A stretch of 7,487 bases of DNA from positions 1 to 7,487 of the forward strand of contig JBEKHI010000399.1 of the NCBI GenBank assembly GCA_050012355.1. The letters run 5' to 3'. This document shows positions 1 through 5,432 of this stretch, in pieces (position 1 is the first letter of the stretch; every line of letters begins with the position of its first letter). The notes below the pieces were generated by a model. That model did no database searches. It had not been told where the DNA came from and was given only the letters and a program-made list of their open reading frames with translations. The DNA is from JBEKHI01 sp050012355 (GTDB taxonomy: Bacteria; Actinomycetota; Actinomycetes; Streptosporangiales; Streptosporangiaceae). Made by a program: the position numbers and the translations under genes.

Positions 1-154
1 CGACGACCACCACGTCGTAGGTGCCGGCGACCGGGAGGCTGCTAGCTCTAGCGCGGCCGGGTGAGAACGCGCCGGCCCCGAAGAGCAGTCCGGCACCGGC
101 GACAGCGCCACCGGTAAGTACCTGGCGGCGGGTGGGATGAGTGTTTTCAGGCAT
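1..154 (-). CDS. Tat-exported FAD-dependent oxidoreductase, N-terminal fragment (runs off the left edge)
   Basis: About 51 N-terminal residues are visible, reading leftward from an ATG at 154. Residues 8-13 are TRRQVL, a twin-arginine motif, followed by a Gly/Ala/Leu-rich hydrophobic stretch (about 14-30). This is a typical Tat signal peptide, so the folded, cofactor-loaded protein should be exported. After a short linker the fragment ends in TYDVVVV, the first beta strand of a Rossmann FAD-binding fold, normally followed by GxGxxG, which lies outside the window. A GGAG ribosome site sits 8 nt upstream of the ATG. Families that fit include FAD_binding_2 proteins (3-ketosteroid dehydrogenase or fumarate-reductase type), amine oxidases and GMC oxidases; the fragment cannot decide between them. 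The KstR-like operator in its promoter (separate entry) favours a sterol-related substrate, but that is inference. Confidence 0.75.
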   Translation of the reverse strand, partial: MPENTHPTRRQVLTGGAVAGAGLLFGAGAFSPGRARASSLPVAGTYDVVVV

Positions 155-223
155 GGCGAACGCTCCGGGGGGTGCGGTGCTGATAGGGGGTCGACGCGGG
201 TTCCCGGGAGCGCCAGTCCCCAG

Positions 224-252
224 AAACTAGAACAGGTTCTAGTTTTCGTCAA
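224..252 (-). promoter_or_regulatory. Minus-strand promoter with KstR-like operator in its spacer
   Basis: On the minus strand, TTGACG (252-247) is followed by exactly 17 nt and then TAGTTT (229-224), a plausible -35/-10 pair pointing at the flavoprotein start at 154. A 10-bp perfect inverted repeat, AAACTAGAAC-AG-GTTCTAGTTT (224-245), fills the spacer and overlaps the -10. Its core TAGAACAGGTTCTA (228-241) satisfies every fixed position of the TNNAACNNGTTNNA consensus known for the TetR-family cholesterol-catabolism repressor KstR. A repressor bound here would block RNA polymerase directly. That KstR itself binds is inference; another TetR-family regulator with a similar site is possible. 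Confidence 0.65.
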
Positions 253-328
253 CCGCCACCCTCACCCGGAGGCGATCAACCGGATCGCCGGCCGGAACGC
301 GATGCGCGAGTTCGACATCGCGCTGTGA
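251..328 (+). pseudogene. C-terminal remnant of an unidentified gene (possibly amidohydrolase)
   Basis: An open frame ending at the TGA 326-328 encodes AINRIAGRNAMREFDIAL at its C-terminus. This resembles the final helix of amidohydrolase-superfamily enzymes, where an ...I.G.NA.R.F.L pattern is common. The same frame can be read back to an ATG at 137, but that part crosses the divergent promoter and looks non-coding. I read this as the surviving tail of a gene whose front was removed when this junction formed. The similarity is short, so the family call is tentative. Confidence 0.3.
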
Positions 329-412
329 CTGTCTATCCGTGGCAGCGATACACCCGCCTGCCGGATTTTCCTCATGTCGCTATCCCTTCCCCCCTGGACA
401 TTTAACGCCCTC

Positions 413-425
413 GTAAATTTTTTAC
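413..425. repeat. AT-rich inverted repeat
   Basis: GTAAA-TTT-TTTAC is a 5-bp dyad in an AT-rich patch that contrasts with the surrounding GC-rich DNA, about 105 bp upstream of the ArsR-like gene. It could be a regulator site or a weak structure; nothing else supports either. Confidence 0.25.
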
Positions 426-433
426 ATCCGCGC

Positions 434-461
434 GCTGGCGGTTCGCTGGCGGTTCGTTGGC
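434..461. repeat. 11-bp tandem direct repeat upstream of the regulator gene
   Basis: GCTGGCGGTTC occurs twice in tandem (434-444 and 445-455), followed by a partial third unit GTTGGC (456-461). The 11-bp period places the copies on roughly the same face of the helix. They sit just upstream of the putative promoter of the ArsR-like gene, so an iterated binding site is possible. Simple replication slippage would look the same. Confidence 0.5.
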
Positions 462-468
462 AGATGAG

Positions 469-497
469 TTGCGCGGTCGCGCCGCACATGCTAACTT
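469..497 (+). promoter_or_regulatory. Possible promoter of the arsR-like operon
   Basis: TTGCGC (469-474) and TAACTT (492-497) are separated by 17 nt and lie 34-62 nt upstream of the GTG at 531. Spacing is ideal, but the hexamers match the housekeeping consensus only moderately, so the call is weak. Confidence 0.35.
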
Positions 498-530
498 TTC
501 ATTGCAGGTGCAAGTCTTACGAGGAGAAAC

Positions 531-848
531 GTGACTGGAGACGAACTGCTGCGCGTGCTGGCGACGCTGGCGAACCCGCACCGGCTGCGCGTGGTCGCCG
601 CGCTCACCAGCGAGCGCAACTACGTCAGCCAGCTCGCCAGGGAACTCGGCATCAGCCGCGCGCTGCTCCAGGTCCACCTGCGCAAGCTCGAAGCCGCCGG
701 GTTGGTGGCGGCGTCCATTGAGGTATCGGAAGACGGGAAGGCGATGAAGTACTACGAGGTCACGCCGTTCACGCTGGAACTGACACCGCAGACCATCGCG
801 GTCGCGGCGCGGACCCTGCGTGACGACACGGAAGAGGTGCCGGCATGA
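531..848 (+). CDS. ArsR-family winged-helix transcriptional regulator
   Basis: This 105-residue protein is essentially one winged helix-turn-helix domain. ELLRVLATLANPHRLRVVAAL (5-25) is the dimerisation/first-helix segment typical of ArsR-like regulators. YVSQLARELGISRALLQVHL (31-50) holds the turn and DNA-recognition helix, and residues 51-80 form the beta wing (DGKAMKYYEV). It contains no cysteine, so the classical ArsR/SmtB ELCVCDL metal-binding site is absent and it is unlikely to sense metals through thiols. The GTG start is chosen because GAGGAG lies 5 nt upstream and the protein then begins at the expected distance from the first helix. The final codons overlap the next gene (ATGA), so the two are translationally coupled. 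The target is unknown; autoregulation of this pair is the simplest idea. Confidence 0.88.
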   Translation: MTGDELLRVLATLANPHRLRVVAALTSERNYVSQLARELGISRALLQVHLRKLEAAGLVAASIEVSEDGKAMKYYEVTPFTLELTPQTIAVAARTLRDDTEEVPA

Positions 849-1147
849 ATCCCGGTGGAATTACGGCGCTAATCGTCGTTTCGATCGCGGTCGTGCTGCT
901 GGCCTTCATCTTCAGCAAGCACCGGTCGCACCCGGCGCGCGCCGAGCTGACCGCCAGCAAGGAGTACCGGGTACTCGCCGACGAGTTCCGGCGGCTGTCG
1001 GACCTGGCGATCACCGCGCAGGAGCATACCGACCTGCGGCTCACCGACGTAAGCGTCCAGCTGAGCGACCTGCGGGAGAAGCTGGAGAGCATGCAGCGCA
1101 TCCTCAGCGACGTCGAGTTACTTCGCCCGGCGTTTAACCGTCCCTGA
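845..1147 (+). CDS. Small single-pass membrane protein with coiled coil, coupled to the ArsR-like gene
   Basis: The 100-residue product has one hydrophobic helix (about 5-23, GITALIVVSIAVVLLAFIF), a basic juxtamembrane stretch (KHRSHPAR) and a long amphipathic helix from about 40 to 91 with heptad-like spacing (LADEFRRL...LSDLREKLESMQRIL). It is probably anchored in the cytoplasmic membrane with a cytosolic coiled coil. Its ATG overlaps the stop of the regulator (ATGA, 845-848). I recall similar small anchored proteins beside ArsR-like regulators in actinomycetes but know of no assigned function; a membrane partner or signal input for the regulator is a guess. The last residues (LLRPAFNRP) fall at a probable rearrangement junction, because transporter sequence begins in the same frame directly after the stop. 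Confidence 0.82.
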   Translation: MNPGGITALIVVSIAVVLLAFIFSKHRSHPARAELTASKEYRVLADEFRRLSDLAITAQEHTDLRLTDVSVQLSDLREKLESMQRILSDVELLRPAFNRP

Positions 1148-1177
1148 CCACTCGGGGACCGGCTGGGCGCCCGGCGG

Positions 1178-2509
1178 ATGTGCCTGGCGGGCTTCGCGTT
1201 GTTCACCGTCGCGTCAGCCGCTTGCGGGCTCGCGCCGTCCATCGCCGCGCTGATCGCCGCCCGCGCTGGGCAGGGAGTCGGGGCCGCGATGCTCGGCGCG
1301 TGCACGCTGATCCTGCTCAGCCACGCCTACCCGTCACCGCAGCGGCGGGCGCGGGCGATCGGGTTGTGGGCGCTCGGCGCGTCGGCCGCGCTGGCAGCCG
1401 GGCCGCTGGCCGGCGGGCTGCTTATCGCGGTGGCCGGCTGGCGGGCCATCTTCTTCGTCAACCTGCCGCTCGGCGCGCTCGGCCTCTGGCTGACCGGCCG
1501 CTACGCCGCCGAGACCCCACGGGCCTCCGGCCGCTCGCTCGACCTGCCGGGTCAGGCGCTCGCGATCGTCACGGTGGCGGCGCTGGCCGCCGCCGCCATC
1601 GAGGCGGGCACCCTCGGCTGGGGGTCGCACGTGGTGCTCGCCGCACTCGCACTCGCCATCGTCGCTGGCATTTCCTTCATCATCGCAGAACGGCGCGGCG
1701 CGCGGCCCATGCTGCCGCCCGCTCTCTTCCGGCGGCGCGGGTTCACGGTGAGCGTCGCCGCCGGTTTCGCGGTCAACGTGGCGTTCTACGGGCTGATCTT
1801 CGTCGTCAGCGTGGTCCTGCAACGCGACCGGGGGTTCTCTCCGCTGGCCACCGGGCTGGTGTTCGTTCCGGTGATGGCCGCGATCATGGCGGGTAACGTG
1901 CTCCGCCTCGGTCTTACAGCGGGAGCTTCGATGATGACGGCCGGCTTCGCCGTCATGCTCGTGGGGCGCGGTGACCTCGGGCCGCTGGTCGCCGGGCTGT
2001 CGCTGACCGGGCTCGGTCTCGGCTTCGTCGTCCCGGCCATCACGGCGGCGGCGCTGGGCGGGGTGGACGCGTCGCGGTCCGGGATCGCGTCCGGGTCACT
2101 CACAGCGTTCCGCCAGACGGGAAGCGTTCTTGGCGTCGCGGTGTGCGGCACGCTACTCGCGGGCGCCGGGCCGACGGCCGGGCTGGACTCGGCCGCCGGG
2201 CTCGGCGCGGCGCTAAGCGGGCTGGTCCTCATTATCTCGCTGGGTAGCCGTTTCAGCCTTGGACGGCGACCGACCGGCAGCGGCCCGGGCCGTACACGCA
2301 TCTTCTCCCGGGTTCGCGCACCTGAGCCACCCCTCATGTCCGGATATGCCGGGCGGCTGGGGGACACTAACCCGGGAGAAGATGCCTCCGGCTGGCACCG
2401 CACCCCCGGGGGGCAGCAAGCGTGGCGGCCCCCCGGGGCAGGCGCTGCTGCTCATGAGCGCGGTAAGGCCGTCGGCGCGGGTGCGCCATTATGGAGGAAT
2501 GAGGCGTGA
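1178..2509 (+). CDS. DHA2-type MFS efflux transporter, N-terminally truncated (probable pseudogene)
   Basis: The sequence matches 14-helix EmrB/QacA-like drug:proton antiporters. It contains LIAARAGQGVGAAMLGACTLIL (a motif B-like arginine helix), GPLAGGLLIAVAGWRAIFFVNLPLG (motif C region and the following WR..F.IN.P segment), and later LTAFRQTGSVLGVAVCGTLL. Homology starts before the ATG: 1148-1177 reads PLGDRLGARR, the loop 2-3 motif A, in the same frame directly after the TGA at 1145-1147. The first helix and most of the second, about 60-70 residues, are therefore missing. No ribosome site precedes 1178. The loop after MAGNVL is also several residues short and has lost the usual R.G.R pattern. 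Recognisable homology ends near 2260; the remaining 80 or so residues read through inverted repeats and look non-native. Transport activity is unlikely. Confidence 0.75.
   Translation: MCLAGFALFTVASAACGLAPSIAALIAARAGQGVGAAMLGACTLILLSHAYPSPQRRARAIGLWALGASAALAAGPLAGGLLIAVAGWRAIFFVNLPLGALGLWLTGRYAAETPRASGRSLDLPGQALAIVTVAALAAAAIEAGTLGWGSHVVLAALALAIVAGISFIIAERRGARPMLPPALFRRRGFTVSVAAGFAVNVAFYGLIFVVSVVLQRDRGFSPLATGLVFVPVMAAIMAGNVLRLGLTAGASMMTAGFAVMLVGRGDLGPLVAGLSLTGLGLGFVVPAITAAALGGVDASRSGIASGSLTAFRQTGSVLGVAVCGTLLAGAGPTAGLDSAAGLGAALSGLVLIISLGSRFSLGRRPTGSGPGRTRIFSRVRAPEPPLMSGYAGRLGDTNPGEDASGWHRTPGGQQAWRPPGAGAAAHERGKAVGAGAPLWRNEA
2298..2385. repeat. 88-bp imperfect palindrome with 17-bp perfect terminal arms
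   Basis: GCATCTTCTCCCGGGTT (2298-2314) is repeated perfectly inverted at 2369-2385. The 54-bp interior continues the dyad imperfectly (AGCCACCC against GGGCGGCT, and CATGTCCGGATATG near the centre), so the whole segment can fold as one long interrupted stem. It lies between the end of the transporter homology and a convergent gene. It could be a bidirectional terminator without a U-tract, or a dispersed palindromic element (REP-like or MITE-like). Confidence 0.85.
2404..2438. terminator. GC-rich hairpin, possible bidirectional terminator
   Basis: CCCCGGGGGGC (2404-2414) and GCCCCCCGGGG (2428-2438) are perfect 11-bp inverted arms around a 13-nt loop. The stem lies between convergent genes and downstream of both, where a terminator is expected. 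No T-tract follows on either strand, so termination is inferred from position and stability only. Confidence 0.45.
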
Positions 2510-2512
2510 ACG

Positions 2513-2947
2513 TCACGGAATGCGCGGGTGTTGCGCGCGGGCTGTGCGGGAGCGTCCGACCGTTCCCTGGCTGGCCGCCAGCCACGCGATCCCGGCCAGC
2601 ACTACGGTCATCGGCACCTCACCGAAGAAGGCCGCCGCCAGTGACTCGTACCACGACGAGCCGGGCAGCGCCGTCATCACGTCGAACCACGCGTCCAGCC
2701 CGAACGCCGTCGCGGTCATCGCCGCCACTGGGGCGAGGAACGCCGATCGCCGCCGGATCAGCACCGCCGTCATGACCAAGCCGGTGACCTCCAGCATGTC
2801 AAGGCCGACCCAGACGCTCGACCAGTTCCGCACCTGCGCCTGGCCCTGCAACACCGCCCCAAGCTCGAATATCCACGCCGTCAGCCCGGCCGCAATCGCC
2901 AGCAGCACCATCGGCAACCGCCGCTTCGTCACCTTGATCTTCCGCAT
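2513..2947 (-). CDS. Uncharacterised four-helix integral membrane protein
   Basis: The 144-residue product begins with a basic cytoplasmic tail (MRKIKVTKRR) and has four hydrophobic segments at about 11-33, 44-64, 68-88 and 105-126. Conserved-looking landmarks are NWSSVWVGLDMLEVTGL in helix 2, the charged turn IRRR, and LDAWFDVMT at the end of helix 3. I recall proteins with the same WVGxD...R...DAWFD pattern in many actinomycetes, without a known function. The buried Asp residues could matter functionally, but no enzyme or transporter family is implied. The C-terminal tail is basic and likely cytoplasmic. The start is the only ATG giving this architecture; the upstream AGGGTTGAG is a weak ribosome site. 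The gene stands alone, convergent with the broken transporter. Confidence 0.75.
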   Translation of the reverse strand: MRKIKVTKRRLPMVLLAIAAGLTAWIFELGAVLQGQAQVRNWSSVWVGLDMLEVTGLVMTAVLIRRRSAFLAPVAAMTATAFGLDAWFDVMTALPGSSWYESLAAAFFGEVPMTVVLAGIAWLAASQGTVGRSRTARAQHPRIP

Positions 2948-3088
2948 GTCTCAACCCTGGCCCGCCCCGCCCCACCGCCGAATCCGGCAATCCCCTGACC
3001 GGTCCCTTATGTCCGGTGACTGCCCTCAGGGATTCCCCTGTTGCGGCGGTGCCCTGCGGTCACGTGGCCGGCCATGGATGGGCCATCC
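2948..3088. other. Intergenic region without a recognisable gene
   Basis: Upstream of the membrane protein gene (minus) and of the dehydrogenase (plus). It contains a short dyad CAGGG-ATTC-CCCTG (3027-3040) and the palindrome listed separately. I see no coding segment with homology and no clear promoter hexamers. Confidence 0.5.
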
Positions 3089-3092
3089 ATGG
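3072..3092. promoter_or_regulatory. 21-bp palindrome, candidate operator for the dehydrogenase operon
   Basis: CCATGGATGG (3072-3081) and CCATCCATGG (3083-3092) form a perfect 10-bp inverted repeat around one central base. It lies 160 bp upstream of the dehydrogenase and overlaps the start of the preceding short ORF. Length and symmetry suit a dimeric regulator. No regulator gene is adjacent, and I do not recognise the motif. Confidence 0.45.
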
Positions 3093-3253
3093 GGCGCTCG
3101 CTCATCTGGTTCTTGGCGGCGTATGCTTTCGTCCTCGATGATGTCAGCCCGAAGGCCTACAACGTGCTGGTCAGCCAGGAAGCGGTGTTCCCGATTGACA
3201 GCGGGCTGTCCGCTTCGGTCATCACCGCCGTGATCAGTAAGCTCGGTGCCTGA
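3089..3253 (+). pseudogene. 54-residue ORF coupled to the dehydrogenase, probable C-terminal remnant
   Basis: The frame from an ATG at 3089 reads MGRSLIWFLAAYAFVLDD, then PKAYNVLVSQEAVFPIDSGL, and ends ITAVISKLGA at 3251-3253. Its stop overlaps the next start (TGATG), as expected for the last part of a real upstream operon gene. The segment looks like the C-terminal helices of a longer protein. The ...VFP.D..L....I..VI..L pattern recalls the tail of some ABC-transporter substrate-binding proteins, but this is weak. No ribosome site precedes the ATG, which sits inside the 21-bp palindrome. The alternative is a genuine small protein with a hydrophobic N-terminus. Confidence 0.35.
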
Positions 3254-4296
3254 TGCGGGCGGCGGTGATCTACAAACCCGGGGACATCCGGGTCGTCGAA
3301 CGGCCCGTCCCGCGGCCAGGACCGGACGAAGTGCTGGTCCGGGTGGCGATGTGCGGCACCTGCGGCACCGACCTGAAGATCCTCGACGGCCATTTTCCGC
3401 TGACACCGCCCGAGCTGATCCCGGGGCACGAATGGGCCGGGACGGTGGTGGCGGTGGGCGCCACGGTGGATGAGTTCGCGCCGGGCGACCGGGTGTGCAT
3501 CGAGGCGCACAGCGGGTGCGGGCGGTGCGACAACTGCCTGGCGGGCCGGTATACCGCGTGCCTCAACTACGGGAACACCGCGAAGGGGCACCGGGCCAGC
3601 GGAATGTCCGCCAACGGTGGTTTCGCCGAGTACGCGCTGCACCATGTCAGCGCCCTGTACCGGCTGCCACCGGAGCTGACCTGGGAAGACGCGGTGCTCA
3701 TCACCACCGCGGGCACCGGCCTGTACGCGATCGACGTGGCCGGCGGCTATGTCGCCGGGCTGAACGTCGCCGTGTTCGGGCCCGGTCCTGTGGGGCTCAC
3801 CACCGTGCAGGCGCTGAAGGCACTCGGCGCCGGCCAGGTCATCCTGGCGGGCACCAGACCATCCCGGCTTGAGCTGGGCAAGCGCCTCGGCGCCGACCAC
3901 GTGATCAACGTCACGGACACCGATCCGGTCCAGGCGATCCTCGATCTCACCGACGGTGCCGGCGCCGACTGGACCATCGAGTGTTCAGGCGCCCTCGCCG
4001 CGCCGCAGTACTGCGCCGAGGCCACCAAACGCGGCGGGAAGATCGTCGTCGTCGCCTTCTACCCGGACAGGGTGACGTTCGACCTGAGCGCCGTGGTGCG
4101 CAAGGACATCTCGATCTTCACCTCGCGTGGCGAAGGCGGCAACAACGTCAAGCGAGCGGTCTCGCTGGCAGCGGCCGGCAAGCTACGGGGTGCCGAGATG
4201 GTGACCCATCATGTGCCGCTCGACGACATCGCCGAGGCGTTCCGGATAGTAAGGGAACGCGACGGCGACCCGCTCAAGGTCGTTGTTGTCCCGTGA
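3253..4296 (+). CDS. Zinc-dependent medium-chain alcohol/polyol dehydrogenase
   Basis: The 347-residue protein is a complete MDR-family dehydrogenase. Catalytic zinc ligands are predicted as Cys37 (CGTD), His59 and Glu60 (GHEWAG). The structural zinc is held by Cys89, Cys92, Cys95 and Cys103 (CGRCDNC.......C). The nucleotide-binding fold has GPGPVG at 176-181. The second strand ends in AGTRPSR (199-205) instead of an acidic residue, which favours NADP(H) over NAD(H). It resembles the threonine/sorbitol/galactitol-type group that oxidises secondary alcohols in the cytoplasm; the exact substrate cannot be read. The start follows from the TGATG overlap with the preceding remnant, and the N-terminus MRAAVIYKPGDIRVVE is typical. 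The stop overlaps the convergent sigma-factor gene by 23 bp. All key residues are present, so it should be functional. Confidence 0.93.
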   Translation: MRAAVIYKPGDIRVVERPVPRPGPDEVLVRVAMCGTCGTDLKILDGHFPLTPPELIPGHEWAGTVVAVGATVDEFAPGDRVCIEAHSGCGRCDNCLAGRYTACLNYGNTAKGHRASGMSANGGFAEYALHHVSALYRLPPELTWEDAVLITTAGTGLYAIDVAGGYVAGLNVAVFGPGPVGLTTVQALKALGAGQVILAGTRPSRLELGKRLGADHVINVTDTDPVQAILDLTDGAGADWTIECSGALAAPQYCAEATKRGGKIVVVAFYPDRVTFDLSAVVRKDISIFTSRGEGGNNVKRAVSLAAAGKLRGAEMVTHHVPLDDIAEAFRIVRERDGDPLKVVVVP

Positions 4297-5422
4297 TGCG
4301 GCTGAGCAGGTAGCGGCGTTCCGGCTCGCTGTGCGCGAGTGCCAGTGCCTGCTCGTACTCGGCGCGCGCGTCGGCGTCGCGGCCGAGGCGATGCAGCAAC
4401 TCGCCCCGCGTAGAGTGCCAGTACTGGTATCCGCGCAGGTCAAGCTCGTCGACAACGGTGAGCGCCGCTTCCGGTCCATCGGTCTCCGCGATGGCGACCG
4501 CTCCGTTGAGCCGCGCCACTGGCGAGCCGGTCAGCTCAGCGAGCCGCCCGTAGAGTGCCGCGATCGTCGGCCAGTCGACCGGTTCCTCGATCTGCAGCGC
4601 GGCGATGAGAGCCTGGACCATGTACGGACCGCGTGGCGGGCCGAGCAGCGCGCGGGCCTCGTCGATCCGTGCCCAGTCCCACAGCATCCGGTCCTGGTCG
4701 GGCAGCAGCACAAGATCCTCGCCGCGTACCCGCGCCGCCCGCCGCGCTTCGTGCAGCAGCATCAGCGCCAGCAGGCCACGTGGCTCGGGCTCGCCCGGCA
4801 GCAACTCCGCCAGCACCTTTCCCAGCCGTATCGCCTCCGCTGCCAGCTCCGGTGCACCGCCGTACCCCTCATTGAAGATCAGGTACATAACGACGAGAGC
4901 GGCGGCCACCCGTTCCGGCAGCATCCGCTCCGGTGGCACACGGAACGGGATGCCGGCCGCCGCGATCTTCGTCTTCGCCCTGGTCAGTCGTCGTTTCATC
5001 GTCTGCTCGGGAACCAGGAAGGCACGGGCGATCTGCTCAGTGGACAGCCCAGCGACGGCGCGCAGCGTCAACGCGACCTGGGCCTCTGGCGCCAGCGCCG
5101 GGTGACAGCACAGGAAGATGAGCTCAAGCCGCTCATCGGGGAACGTCGACACCGGAACTTCCTCCCCTCGCTGGCTGGCTTCGAGCAGGCGGAGCTTGTC
5201 CGCGAGCACCTGGTCCCGGCGCAGCCGGTCGATCGCCTTGCGGCGCGCCGTCGTCACCAGCCACCCGGCTGGGTTATCCGGCACCCCGGTCTCCGGCCAG
5301 CGTTGCGCCGCGACCACGAACGCCTCCGCGACGGCGTCCTCTGCGAGGTTGAAGTCACCAAGGGCGCTGATCAGCGAGGCCAGCACCCGGCCCCACTGCT
5401 CGCGAAAGATCTCCTCGATCAC
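4274..5422 (-). CDS. ECF RNA polymerase sigma factor, ECF42 type with C-terminal TPR-like domain
   Basis: The 382-residue protein has a sigma region 2 at about 5-70 (LGDFNLAEDAVAEAFVVAAQRWP, GVPDNPAGWLVTTARRKAIDRLRR). Sigma region 4 follows at about 110-153 (LTLRAVAGLSTEQIARAFLV, then TMKRRLTRAK), with LIFLCCHPAL between them. The long C-terminal half (about 165-380) carries VMYLIFNEGYG, VARLNGAVA and a TPR-like helix pair ending RAEYEQALALA. This layout defines the ECF42 group, which has no anti-sigma factor; control is thought to act through the C-terminal extension and a co-encoded DGPF/YCII protein. That partner lies at 5902-6243 on the same strand but is displaced by about 480 bp. The GTG start lacks a ribosome site and sits 10 nt after the stop of a nuclease-like remnant, so the native leader appears lost. 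The coding frame itself is intact. Confidence 0.92.
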   Translation of the reverse strand: MIEEIFREQWGRVLASLISALGDFNLAEDAVAEAFVVAAQRWPETGVPDNPAGWLVTTARRKAIDRLRRDQVLADKLRLLEASQRGEEVPVSTFPDERLELIFLCCHPALAPEAQVALTLRAVAGLSTEQIARAFLVPEQTMKRRLTRAKTKIAAAGIPFRVPPERMLPERVAAALVVMYLIFNEGYGGAPELAAEAIRLGKVLAELLPGEPEPRGLLALMLLHEARRAARVRGEDLVLLPDQDRMLWDWARIDEARALLGPPRGPYMVQALIAALQIEEPVDWPTIAALYGRLAELTGSPVARLNGAVAIAETDGPEAALTVVDELDLRGYQYWHSTRGELLHRLGRDADARAEYEQALALAHSEPERRYLLSRITGQQRP

Positions 5423-5432
5423 GAGCCAGCCG

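Noticed and set aside
2298..2438. The two inverted repeats could be the start of a CRISPR array.
   Set aside because: The arms are inverted, not direct; there are no regular spacers, and the two hairpins are different sequences.
2259..3233. 324-codon plus-strand open frame.
   Set aside because: It spans the palindromes, the antisense of the four-helix membrane protein and an intergenic region; the composition is that of a shadow frame.
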